DNA of 64,000 bases, taken from contig OZ240221.1 in assembly GCA_965197675.1 (NCBI GenBank), positions 1,798,001 through 1,862,000 on the forward strand. Direction: 5' to 3'. This document shows positions 34,212 to 41,794 of the stretch, piece by piece. The translations under genes and the position numbers were made by a program. The first letter of the stretch is position 1. Every line of letters begins with the position of its first letter. The notes under the pieces are model-generated. The model was given only the letters and a program-made list of their open reading frames with translations. It was not told where the DNA came from and ran no database searches. Source of the stretch: G965197675 sp965197675 (GTDB lineage Bacteria; Chloroflexota; Dehalococcoidia; Plut-88900).

Positions 34212-35788
34212 TACTTGACGGTAGACAGAACCGAGCCGTTCAGCGCCATCTCCTCGGCGTCTCTCCCCGGTATGGGGGAATCGTCCGGCATGGGGATGGT
34301 GTAGCGCACCACGGCGTTATCGGGCGTGACGACGATCTCCTTCACGAAGCTCTCGATGAAAGCCCTGCGCTCCGTGAGCTCGCTCTCGTTGAGGAACATG
34401 CTCATGTCCAGGGCGTAGGCCGTGATGGTCTCCACGTCGTCCAGGACCTCCCTGCGCTGGGAGAGCATCGCCCTCGCCTCCTCCGCCGTGGCCTCAAGCC
34501 TCTCCTGCCGCTCCCGGTGGTCTCGAATGCGGGGCTTGAAGTCGTCGATGTCCAAGTCGGTGGTCTCCGCCAGGTCGTAGAGCCGTCCCAACCTGCGCTT
34601 CACGTCCACCAGCTCCGCCTCGATGGTCTCCAGCTTCTGCCGCTGCTCCTTGGCCACCCCGTCCATCTCCTCGTCCACCAGCTTCACCAACGTCCGGATG
34701 TTGGACTCGGTGAGCACGTTCTCCCGGATCTTCCCCACCACCTTCTCCTCGAAGCGCCGGGCGTTGAGCCTGGGGGCGTCGCAGGCCCCGCTGCCCCGCT
34801 TCATCACCGACTGGCAGACGTAGTAGGCGAACTTCCCGCTCTTGGCGTCCTGGCCGGAGAGGGCGCGGTTGCACGCCTTGCACCGGACCAATCCACTGAG
34901 GAGATAGGTGCTCCCCACCCTGCGGGGATGCGTCCTCTTGGGAGCGCGGGAGCGCAGCTTCCGGTTCACCCGGCGAAACTGGCTCTTGGAGACGATGGCG
35001 GGAAAGGCCTTCTCCACCCGTACCGGGTCCGCCTTGTCCTTGGAGTCGACGCCCCAGACAAGGGTTCCCGTGTACGTCTCGTTCTTGAGGATGATGTGGA
35101 CGCCGTTCTTGGACCAGAGCCTGCCGGTGGGGTTGGCAATGCCCTCGTCGTTGAGGGTCCGGGTGATGTCCAGGATGCCCCGGCCAGCCTCGGCCATCCC
35201 GAAGATGCGCTCCACAACGGGCGCGGTGGCAGGATCGGGTTCGAGGGTGGGCCGCTTCTTGGCCCCGTCCTGCACCATGACCTTGCTGAAGCCGTAGGGC
35301 ACCCTGCTGGCGACCCAGAAGCCTCTGGAGGCGGCTTCCCTCATGCCCCGGACGACTTCTTGGGCAAGATTTTCGCTGTAGAATTCGTCCACGCTCTCGA
35401 TGATGCCCTCAAGCAGCCTGCCGGTTGCGGAGTCGTCGGCCTGCTCCGTGATAGACACCACGCGGATGCCCTTGCGCCGAAGCATCGACTTGAAGGCGAC
35501 GGCGTGCTCCCGCTTCCGGGTGAACCTGGAGAATTTCCATACGAGGATTTCCTTGAAGGGAGCCTCTGGCTTGCTGGCCTCGTCCAGCATCTTCTGGAAC
35601 TGGGGCCGGTCGGCGATGCGCCCGCTCTCGGCTTCGTCGATATACTCGTGGGCGACGTGGTATCCGTTCTTCTCGGCGTAGTCCCTGAGCGCCCGCAACT
35701 GGGCTGCGACGGACAGGTCCACGTCCTGGCGGTCGCTGGACACCCTGGCGTACAGGGCCGCTGGTATCAGATCGAGTCGGTCGTTCAT
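34154..35788 (-). CDS. Large serine recombinase (site-specific integrase)
   Basis: Integrase of 544 residues. The catalytic resolvase domain begins AALYARVSSDRQDVDLS (nucleophile Ser in ARVSS), followed by WKFSRFTRKREHAV and DSATGRLLEGI. The recombinase domain has REAASRGFW and PYGFSKVM, a zinc-ribbon with CKACNRAL and later cysteines, and a coiled-coil (about residues 375-470, Glu/Arg-rich). It should recombine attP with a chromosomal site. The last 18 codons are the antisense of tRNA-Ile: the protein ends SWTRTRDLSLIRTAL, so the gene's 3' end was set by integration into the tRNA. The ATG overlaps the RHH gene's stop (TGATG). No disruption, probably active. Confidence 0.93.
   Translation of the reverse strand: MNDRLDLIPAALYARVSSDRQDVDLSVAAQLRALRDYAEKNGYHVAHEYIDEAESGRIADRPQFQKMLDEASKPEAPFKEILVWKFSRFTRKREHAVAFKSMLRRKGIRVVSITEQADDSATGRLLEGIIESVDEFYSENLAQEVVRGMREAASRGFWVASRVPYGFSKVMVQDGAKKRPTLEPDPATAPVVERIFGMAEAGRGILDITRTLNDEGIANPTGRLWSKNGVHIILKNETYTGTLVWGVDSKDKADPVRVEKAFPAIVSKSQFRRVNRKLRSRAPKRTHPRRVGSTYLLSGLVRCKACNRALSGQDAKSGKFAYYVCQSVMKRGSGACDAPRLNARRFEEKVVGKIRENVLTESNIRTLVKLVDEEMDGVAKEQRQKLETIEAELVDVKRRLGRLYDLAETTDLDIDDFKPRIRDHRERQERLEATAEEARAMLSQRREVLDDVETITAYALDMSMFLNESELTERRAFIESFVKEIVVTPDNAVVRYTIPMPDDSPIPGRDAEEMALNGSVLSTVKYGGPSWTRTRDLSLIRTAL
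34203..34211 (+). repeat. Left direct repeat (candidate attL core)
   Basis: GGCCCACCA, the 3' end of tRNA-Ile. The same nine bases in the same orientation lie at 50705-50713. Inside each copy an 18-base inverted repeat follows (34215-34232 and 50683-50700; 17 of 18 identical). Confidence 0.55.
34215..34232 (+). repeat. Inverted terminal repeat, left copy
   Basis: TTGACGGTAGACAGAACC; its complement with one change (GGTTCTGCCTACCGTCAA) lies at 50683-50700. It is inside the 3' coding end of the serine recombinase. Confidence 0.55.
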
Positions 35789-36012
35789 CAGTCTCTCCTC
35801 CCTGTCTCTTCCTCGTCAGTAGTTGTGCGGGAGCGCAGCCGTTCCAGCCGCTCCCGTCTGCGCCACTCCCGCTCCTCCATGAACAGGCGGATGCCCTGTC
35901 GGAGCAGCTCGCTCACGGAGAGGTCGTCTTCCTTCATCACCTGCCGAACCTGCGCCTCCATCTCCGGGGGCAGGGAGAAGGTGATAGTCTTGGATCTCCT
36001 GGGGGTGGTCAC
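35788..36012 (-). CDS. Ribbon-helix-helix DNA-binding protein
   Basis: 74-residue RHH (CopG/Arc-type) protein. KTITFSLPPEMEAQVRQVMK is the beta-strand plus first helix, and LSVSELLRQGIRLFMEEREW the second helix, the standard DNA-binding dimer. A basic C-terminal tail rich in Arg follows. It is probably a repressor of its own operon with the integrase, which starts at its stop codon. The GTG start at 36012 has a GAGGAG site. An inverted repeat GTATA-N9-TATAC lies 21-39 bases upstream and is a candidate operator. Small element regulators like this often control integration. Confidence 0.8.
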   Translation of the reverse strand: MTTPRRSKTITFSLPPEMEAQVRQVMKEDDLSVSELLRQGIRLFMEEREWRRRERLERLRSRTTTDEEETGRRD

Positions 36013-36454
36013 TCCTCTTGTCTCCTGTTGTAGTATAATGTCTTACTATACACTATAAGGACACCGGCCTTCAACCCCTACTGGGGCGGAGACGTGCACT
36101 GCAACAATTGTCATGTTTCGACCTGTTGGGGGCTGGCACCGTAGGTGGCGGAATGCCCTTTTGTCCCCCTATAGGAAGTAGTCGGAACGAACTGTGGGCG
36201 GTGATGGAACATGCTTCCGTCACCTTCGAGGCGATGTTCACCGGGTTGCTGAGTGGAGGAACTGTAGCTAGGGACCAAGGCTGAGAGGCGAGCGGGATGC
36301 ATGGTGTGGGGGACATCCCCTGACGTATCAATTCTGCACCATATTGCAGTCAGCAGGGCGTAAGATACAGGAGCGGTTGCAAGTGGGTGGACAACGGTCC
36401 CAGCAGCCATGCTGGGACAACCCCTACAGGAAGTGGTCGAAACGGCTGGGGCGG
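36013..36454 (+). other. Non-coding region with iterated imperfect repeats
   Basis: Stretch between the RHH gene and the replication-relaxation gene. It contains near-copies of CCCCTATAGGAAGTAGTCGG (36166) and CCCCTACAGGAAGTGGTCGA (36420), each followed by a GGGCGGT unit, plus complementary GTGCACTGCAACAA (36093) and TTGTTGCACC (36454). Repeats beside a replication-relaxation gene could be an origin or transfer site. No gene. Confidence 0.4.
36033..36051 (-). promoter_or_regulatory. Candidate operator/promoter of RHH-integrase operon
   Basis: GTATA-N9-TATAC inverted repeat upstream of the minus-strand RHH start at 36012. Read on the minus strand, TATACT within it is a plausible -10 with a poor -35. 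RHH proteins typically bind such repeats. Confidence 0.4.
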
Positions 36455-38506
36455 TCATTGTTGCACCTGATGCAGCAGGGACAACGGTCTCCTGTCGAGG
36501 GAATGCGGGGGCGGAAGTATCCATGCGTCCCCCAAGATGCCCCGCTTCGCAAGGGTCTTTGCGTTGGATGTGATGATGGGGACTCCCTTCACCGTGTCGG
36601 CGATGTCGAGGAAGGCCTTCTCGTTGTCGGAAGACTCGAAGACGAAGAGCACCCGGGGCAGACGGCCCTCGTGGTCTCGCTCGGCCCAGCCGCTGTCGAA
36701 GTAGCGTCGATAGGACTTCAGGCGGAAGCGAGCACGCTTCGGCGTCGTGGCCCGGCGTTCGAACTCCAGCAGGTACGGACGCCACCGGCCTTCGTACTCC
36801 AGGGTGAACGAGACGTCGGGGTGGATGACGTAGGTGGTCCAGTCGTAGCGATAGCCGATGCTGGAGCGGGACGTGGGGAGCAGGTCCCACAGGTCGTGGT
36901 CCGGGGACCGAGCGACCTCGGCGGACAGGGCGGCTGCGAAGTCGACGACGCCGGCGTGGTGACGCAGCTGTGATGCGAGGGCGCGCACCGCAGTCCCGGC
37001 GTAGATGTCGGCGTTCAGGTACAGAGGCTCGGCGCTCCACCGTTCGAGCGTCAGTCCAACGGCGGCACGGTCCCTGCGGGCCAGGTACGTCAAACCCTCG
37101 TCGGTGAGCATGTGCAGGGGCTCGTCGGTCCGCACGAGGCCGCGCTGGGAGAGTGAGTGCAGCACCTGGTTGACCCGGCGCAGGGTGATTCCTCCCATCA
37201 GCCCTGCGAGCTGCTCACGGGTGCACAGCGGCCATGCGGCCAGCAGGTCGAGAGCGTCCTTCTCGGCGCGGGCCAACTGCACCGAGAGGGCCGGTTTGAG
37301 TTGCTCGGTTGGTTCCGGCATGGCGGCCTGCACTCCGGAGGGGTAGAGAGTGCTTGGCTTCGGCTTGGGCCTGTCTCTGAGAAAAGAGTAGGACGTGTCC
37401 AGCAGGCGTTCCGCCAGGGCCAATATGCCCGCCAGGGATGCGTCGGCATCGATGCGCACGGCCTCGCCAACGCCGCTCCCGCACTGCTGCCAGACGACTC
37501 CCGTGTGGTCTCCTGCCAGAAGCTCCTCCTCCGTCGTCACGAAGGTCCTGCGGTGCTCCGACGGGTCGCCCAGGGAGCGGATGGCCCTGCGGGTGGCCTG
37601 GTCTGCGTGGGTCAGCACCAGGGTAACGAAGGGCGTGTCGCTGCTGTCCAGTCGCTCGATGCTCCTGAGGCGGTAACGGAGCCTGGACGTGGGCAGGGCC
37701 GGTCCCTGGCGGATCAGGCCGATGCTGCGGCCCCCGGACAGGGTGATGAGCACGTCGTAGGGGCCGTTGCGGTAGTGGTCCACGCGCACGGGGTCGTCGT
37801 GCGGGTCGGCGTCGGCGACCATGGCGGCGACGCGGTGGAGCACGGCCACGGCGTCCAGACGCTCGGCCAGCAGCCGGAACCACTGCTTCGACACAGGGTA
37901 GGACTGCAGCATGCGCGCCTCGCCCTCGGTGGCCATGGCTCCGGCAATCACGCCCTTCTCCGTGGGAAAGTATCGGCGCTGCGGGCGAGTCCCCAGGACG
38001 CTCAGGTGGTGCGCCACCGAGTCCACGAGGCCCCGCTCGGTCAGCTTCTTCAACCGGTCTCGGAGCGTGGAGGCCGGAACGCGCCCGAAGCGGGACAGCT
38101 CCTCCACGGTGGCCAGGGGCGTGGCGCACAGCAGCAGGAGCGCCTGCTCGAGGCCCTGACGCAGGTGACGCAGCGCAGGGTCCGGCCGCAGGCCTTCCAG
38201 GTCGATGATGAGCTCGAACGTGGCCGCTTGAATCGCCTGCACGCTGTTGCCGACCTTGTTGACGACGGCGGAGGGCACGGCGCGCCCCATCTGGTCCCGT
38301 TCGAGGAATCGCCACAGGGTGTGGCGGGACACGCCGAGGTCTTCGGCTGCTTTGCGCCGTCCATGCAGCGACGCGTAGGCGCGCACGTAGTCCCGAACCG
38401 CCCTCTCCAAGTGCGGTCCGGCCTGTGTAGTGCCGTTCAACGGTCGTATTCTTGACTCTGCTACTATCAATCCCCTGCCCCAGTCGGCAATAGCCCAACA
38501 TCTCAT
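36455..38506 (-). CDS. Replication-relaxation family protein
   Basis: 683-residue protein with the outline of the replication-relaxation family (PF13814). The N-terminal 70 residues contain a helix-turn-helix (RKAAEDLGVSRHTLWRFLER). Two winged-helix parts follow: ATVEELSRFGRVPASTLRDR with KLTERGLVD, and LCTREQLAGLMGGITLRRVN with SLSQRGLVRT. Near the C-terminus VIHPDVSFTLEYEGRWRPYL and LEFERRATTPKRARFRLKSY form the acidic-Lys core characteristic of the family, similar to a PD-(D/E)XK fold. Such proteins are found on plasmids and integrated elements, where they are thought to act in replication or mobilisation control. The start ATG at 38506 is the first available; true start may be internal. 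Confidence 0.75.
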   Translation of the reverse strand: MRCWAIADWGRGLIVAESRIRPLNGTTQAGPHLERAVRDYVRAYASLHGRRKAAEDLGVSRHTLWRFLERDQMGRAVPSAVVNKVGNSVQAIQAATFELIIDLEGLRPDPALRHLRQGLEQALLLLCATPLATVEELSRFGRVPASTLRDRLKKLTERGLVDSVAHHLSVLGTRPQRRYFPTEKGVIAGAMATEGEARMLQSYPVSKQWFRLLAERLDAVAVLHRVAAMVADADPHDDPVRVDHYRNGPYDVLITLSGGRSIGLIRQGPALPTSRLRYRLRSIERLDSSDTPFVTLVLTHADQATRRAIRSLGDPSEHRRTFVTTEEELLAGDHTGVVWQQCGSGVGEAVRIDADASLAGILALAERLLDTSYSFLRDRPKPKPSTLYPSGVQAAMPEPTEQLKPALSVQLARAEKDALDLLAAWPLCTREQLAGLMGGITLRRVNQVLHSLSQRGLVRTDEPLHMLTDEGLTYLARRDRAAVGLTLERWSAEPLYLNADIYAGTAVRALASQLRHHAGVVDFAAALSAEVARSPDHDLWDLLPTSRSSIGYRYDWTTYVIHPDVSFTLEYEGRWRPYLLEFERRATTPKRARFRLKSYRRYFDSGWAERDHEGRLPRVLFVFESSDNEKAFLDIADTVKGVPIITSNAKTLAKRGILGDAWILPPPHSLDRRPLSLLHQVQQ

Positions 38507-38607
38507 TGTGAAGGGACAATTGGTCCAAGGTAAGGCCTTGCAAGCCCTTGTATACGAGGCGGTTCTGTGGTAGAGGCAACGAGACCAAGGAGCCGTGCCA
38601 TAGGATA

Positions 38608-38637
38608 TTGAACTCGTTTCTGTGTATGTACTATAAT
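38608..38637 (+). promoter_or_regulatory. Candidate promoter of vapBC
   Basis: TTGAAC, 18 bases, TATAAT, 34 bases before the ATG of the antitoxin. Divergent from the replication-relaxation gene. Confidence 0.55.
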
Positions 38638-38671
38638 TCCAGTATCAGGACTTGTCTCGGGAGGAGCAATC

Positions 38672-38974
38672 ATGGAAGTCAAGAAGAAGAGACTCACCTT
38701 GGATTTGGAGCCGACGTTTCAGCGTAGGCTGAAGGTAGTTGCTGCCCTCAAGGGAGTGACCATGCGCCAGTACTGCTATACAGCCATAGGTAGAGAATTG
38801 GCACAAGACGAGGCAAATGGCATTGCGGGTCTTGCTTCCAGTCGCTCAGACGCCGAGCGGTTTGAGGAACTCCAGAAGAAGTACTTCGGGGACAGCGTGC
38901 TCCCTGGCAGCGGCACCGAGTTCATCCGGGAAGCGCGAGAGGCTAGGGACGCCCAGCTAGAGGGGATAAAGTGA
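38672..38974 (+). CDS. vapB: VapB-like antitoxin (RHH type)
   Basis: 100-residue antitoxin. The N-terminal half, KKRLTLDLEPTFQRRLKVVA with KGVTMRQYCYTAIG, is a ribbon-helix-helix DNA-binding domain; the acidic, less ordered C-terminal half (SRSDAERFEELQKKYFGD and FIREAREARDAQ) would wrap the toxin. It should neutralise the PIN-domain RNase encoded next and repress their operon. The ATG has a GGAGGAG site and a promoter-like element lies 34 bases upstream. The stop overlaps the toxin's GTG start by four bases, which couples translation. The pair probably stabilises the mobile island that carries it. Confidence 0.8.
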   Translation: MEVKKKRLTLDLEPTFQRRLKVVAALKGVTMRQYCYTAIGRELAQDEANGIAGLASSRSDAERFEELQKKYFGDSVLPGSGTEFIREAREARDAQLEGIK

Positions 38975-39414
38975 GCGGCTTCGTAGTTGTAGACGCCAGC
39001 CTGGCCTTCAAGTGGCTGGTGAGGGAGGAGCACACTGACAAGGCTCTGGCGATTCTCCGAGAATGGCATGATGAGGAGGTTACGCCGGCCGCTCCCCACC
39101 TACTGCCGTTTGAGGTATCGAACGCACTCCACAAGAGAGTAACCCGAGGCGAGCTGAGTATAGAGGGGGCAGTTGACCTTATCGGAAACCTGCTCACCTC
39201 CCAGATCGAGTTGCATCAGCCCTGGAATCTCCACGGAAAGGCGCTGGAGATGGCAAGTCGATTTGGTCAGGCTGCTGCCTACGACGCCCACTACCTGGCA
39301 CTTGCTGAGAGTCTCGGTTGCGAGCTGTGGACCGCAGATGAGAAGTTTTGTCAGTCTGTCGCGGAAGACGACGGGCGCGTGCACTGGATAGGAGAATTCG
39401 ACGTTCAGGAATAG
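38971..39414 (+). CDS. vapC: VapC-like PIN-domain toxin
   Basis: 147-residue PIN-domain ribonuclease. Acidic active-site residues: Asp in VVVDASLAFKW, Glu in LPFEVSNALHK, Asp in AAAYDAHYLALAESLGCELW and Asp in TADEKF, all in the family order. Expected to cleave tRNA or rRNA when free of VapB. Starts with GTG at 38971, overlapping the antitoxin by four bases. Type II PIN toxins are usually 130-145 residues, so length is normal. A perfect-looking hairpin just after the stop may end the transcript before the methyltransferase gene. In this place it may act as an addiction module for the defence island. Confidence 0.88.
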   Translation: MSGFVVVDASLAFKWLVREEHTDKALAILREWHDEEVTPAAPHLLPFEVSNALHKRVTRGELSIEGAVDLIGNLLTSQIELHQPWNLHGKALEMASRFGQAAAYDAHYLALAESLGCELWTADEKFCQSVAEDDGRVHWIGEFDVQE

Positions 39415-39415
39415 C

Positions 39416-39446
39416 GGAAGCGCCTAACTGTACTTAGGCGCCTTCC
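39416..39446 (+). terminator. Hairpin after vapC
   Basis: GGAAGCGCCTAA, loop CTGTAC, TTAGGCGCCTTCC: a strong inverted repeat with one bulged base, directly after vapC. There is no U-tract, so termination is uncertain. Confidence 0.45.
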
Positions 39447-39487
39447 CGAATAACCCGGAATCTCAATCTACATAGAGCAACCACAAC

Positions 39488-41104
39488 ATGGTCAACACGA
39501 TCCCGGATTCACCCGGTACCAATGATGAGGGCATCCACGGAAGGGCGGCTTGGCTACGGTCCCAGCGCCCTCCTTACGAGAACTGTGCGCCCTCCTTGAG
39601 GCTAGTGGACCTTTTCTGCGGATGCGGTGCAATGTCACTGGGTGTTGCCGAGGCGGCGTGGCGCAAGGGACTCGGCATTGATGTTCGCTTGGCAATCGAC
39701 TCTGACCAGGACGCTGCCGCTGTTTTCGGGATGAACTTCAAAGGAAGCCGTGTTGAAGTTGGGCTAGTTGAGCAATATTTCGACGGAGGACCTGATGCAG
39801 CGCTTACTGAGATGGAGCGTCACGTTCGGGCCATAACCGGGACAGTCGATGTACTCTTGGGTGGTCCTCCGTGCCAGGGGCACTCCAACCTAAACAATCA
39901 CACAAGGCGCAGCGACCCCCGGAACGAGGTATACACCAAAATGGCCCGCGCAGCCAAGGTGCTCAGGCCAAGGATGGTACTAATTGAGAACGTGCCTACC
40001 GTGAGACACGACGTGCGGCAGGTGGTCAAAGTCACTATGGATGCACTGAAGGAGGACGGCTACTTGGTCAAGGATCGTGTGCTAGACGTATCAAAACTCG
40101 GTCTACCCCAGAAGCGCAAGAGGCACGTTGTATTGGGCCTCTTAGGGAAGGCGACATGCCCATCTAGCGTATTGGAGCACGTTGAATCGATCAATGCCGA
40201 CCGGATGACCGTTAGACATGCTATCCAGGACCTCATGCTGCCTCAGCCCGAAACGCGGTTCGACACGGCGAGTAGCGCTAATGCGGAGAATCAGGCCCGG
40301 ATGGCCTGGCTAATCGAGCAGGGCGTCTTCGACCTTCCCAACAGCATGAGGCCGAAGTGCCATTCGTCGTCCTCGCACTCCTACAACGCAATGTACGGTC
40401 GCCTGCGATGGGATCTTCCCGCGCAGACAATCACTACTGGCTTTGGCTGCATGGGACAAGGGCGTTACGTACATCCATCTTTACCCCGGACCATCACGCC
40501 ACACGAGGCGACTCGACTACAGTCAATCCCCGACTTCTGGGACCTCTCGGCCGCTAGAACGAGGAGCAGTTTGGCCCGTCTAATCGGCAATGCAGTGCCT
40601 CCTCCTTTGTGTGAGGCGATTGTGTTTGAAGTTCTCTCCCTATACCCAAGTCTCGTCCGTGGCGAAGCCGAGACTTTTCATACAAACGGACAGCCCATGC
40701 CCCGAGCGTCCTCCCCCGAAGCACTTTCCAGGATGCGCTCTATTCGTCAACGAGGAACCGCCGCCGAGTTGGCTGTTCGCCAGGAACTGGACTCATTAAG
40801 GCTCGTCTATACAACCGATGAGCGTCCCGAGTCGTCGATTCCCCGCCGAGCAGACATGGTGTTCCGAGATTCACGGATTGCAGTATTCGTGGATGGTTGT
40901 TTTTGGCATGGGTGTCCCGTCCACTCCTCAGAGCCTAAGAGCAATTCTGACTGGTGGGCAAACAAGTTACGAGCTAATCGGGAACGAGATCGGGACACTG
41001 ACTCTCGACTCCGCTCTAATGGATGGAGGGTACTGAGGTTCTGGGAGCACGACGAACCGTCGAAGGTGGCTCTGTCGGTTGCTTCTACTATCCAGAGCGA
41101 CTGA
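39488..41104 (+). CDS. drmMII: DrmMII-like DNA C5-cytosine methyltransferase fused to Vsr endonuclease
   Basis: Two-domain protein of 538 residues. Residues 35-390 are a C5-methyltransferase: motif I LRLVDLFCGCGAMSLGV, motif IV GGPPCQGHSNLN with catalytic Cys, motif VI ENVPT, motif VIII QKRKRHV and motif X RLIGNAVPPPL. Residues 410-538 are a Vsr-type mismatch nuclease: MRSIRQRGTAAELAVRQEL, ADMVFRDSRIAVFVDGCFWH with GCPVH, WWANKLRANRERD and GWRVLRFWEHDE, covering Vsr's Asp/His site. The methylase marks self DNA; Vsr would start repair of T:G mismatches from 5mC deamination. These are usually two genes; here one uninterrupted frame. First gene before DrmE/A/B/C, as expected for class-2 DISARM methylases. 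The start ATG has only a weak ribosome site. Confidence 0.85.
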   Translation: MVNTIPDSPGTNDEGIHGRAAWLRSQRPPYENCAPSLRLVDLFCGCGAMSLGVAEAAWRKGLGIDVRLAIDSDQDAAAVFGMNFKGSRVEVGLVEQYFDGGPDAALTEMERHVRAITGTVDVLLGGPPCQGHSNLNNHTRRSDPRNEVYTKMARAAKVLRPRMVLIENVPTVRHDVRQVVKVTMDALKEDGYLVKDRVLDVSKLGLPQKRKRHVVLGLLGKATCPSSVLEHVESINADRMTVRHAIQDLMLPQPETRFDTASSANAENQARMAWLIEQGVFDLPNSMRPKCHSSSSHSYNAMYGRLRWDLPAQTITTGFGCMGQGRYVHPSLPRTITPHEATRLQSIPDFWDLSAARTRSSLARLIGNAVPPPLCEAIVFEVLSLYPSLVRGEAETFHTNGQPMPRASSPEALSRMRSIRQRGTAAELAVRQELDSLRLVYTTDERPESSIPRRADMVFRDSRIAVFVDGCFWHGCPVHSSEPKSNSDWWANKLRANRERDRDTDSRLRSNGWRVLRFWEHDEPSKVALSVASTIQSD

Positions 41105-41149
41105 CCCGAGAGCCAGATATCGGTTTCCTTATGAGGAGAGCTCGCAGGC

Positions 41150-41770
41150 ATGACGAACGGTACGAGGCAACATCAGCCATGGGAGACGATTCTCGTTGCA
41201 GGGAAAGGTCCAGGTAGTCTTGTATGGGTTGCTCATGAAGGACTCTTATCTCGTCATGTCCAAGGATCATATGTCGAGGTAGGTCTTAGCCTCGTAGACG
41301 AATCGGTCTTGGCGTTGGTCGATTTGGCGATTGGCCGGCGCTCCAACGTGACAATTGTGTATCCGTCGCCAGCAGGCGATGTGTCAGTGTTGCTCGCAGC
41401 TCAGATACTGATCATGGGTCTTCAAGGCCGCCGTAACTCACATTCCGTAGGAGTAGTGACAGCCGACGCGACGACCGCGGCTCGGACATGGAGCCAGTTG
41501 AGCTTCGGGCGCCCAGGCGAGCGAGTCGCGATTAGCGAAGTCTTCCCTTGCCTGAGGGCAGGACCAAATGGCGAGTATCCTCGCAAACGCCGAGACTTCA
41601 AAGGCCTGTTGCTAGGACGACAATTCTCGGACTGGCCGGTCGACATTGTCATCCGAGACCACCTAGCAGGACCTGCCCCTGGGACTCCTACGGTTCCCAC
41701 AATCAACGTCCACGCCGATCCGTTGGAATCCTCCTTGCAAGATGCTTCTAGTGGTGGTGAGCCGATCTGA
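41150..41770 (+). CDS. drmE: DrmE-like protein, N-terminal part
   Basis: 206-residue protein, probably the first third of DrmE, the class-2 DISARM component with a helicase-like fold. Visible features are SYVEVGLSLVDESVLALVDL followed by NVTIVYPSPAGDVSVLLAAQ, VGVVTADATTAARTWSQLSF and VDIVIRDHLAG, a run of Rossmann-like strands. It ends in a TGA at 41768-41770, and the next gene is in the same frame with only eight codons between and no further stop. So drmE may be one gene with a nonsense codon or a naturally split pair. I know DrmE mainly from its operon position, and the match is by general pattern, so the assignment is moderate. The ATG follows an AGGAG site. Confidence 0.6.
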   Translation: MTNGTRQHQPWETILVAGKGPGSLVWVAHEGLLSRHVQGSYVEVGLSLVDESVLALVDLAIGRRSNVTIVYPSPAGDVSVLLAAQILIMGLQGRRNSHSVGVVTADATTAARTWSQLSFGRPGERVAISEVFPCLRAGPNGEYPRKRRDFKGLLLGRQFSDWPVDIVIRDHLAGPAPGTPTVPTINVHADPLESSLQDASSGGEPI

Positions 41771-41794
41771 GGTTGGGGAGCGGGGGATGTAACC

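Noticed and set aside
36111..37040. Arg/Pro-rich 309-codon frame antisense or shifted to the replication-relaxation gene
   Set aside because: Composition of a shadow frame in GC-rich DNA; overlaps a better-supported gene on the same strand in another phase.
37157..38455. Long plus-strand frames of 432 codons across the replication-relaxation gene
   Set aside because: Gly/His/Arg-rich shadow translation of a real minus-strand gene.
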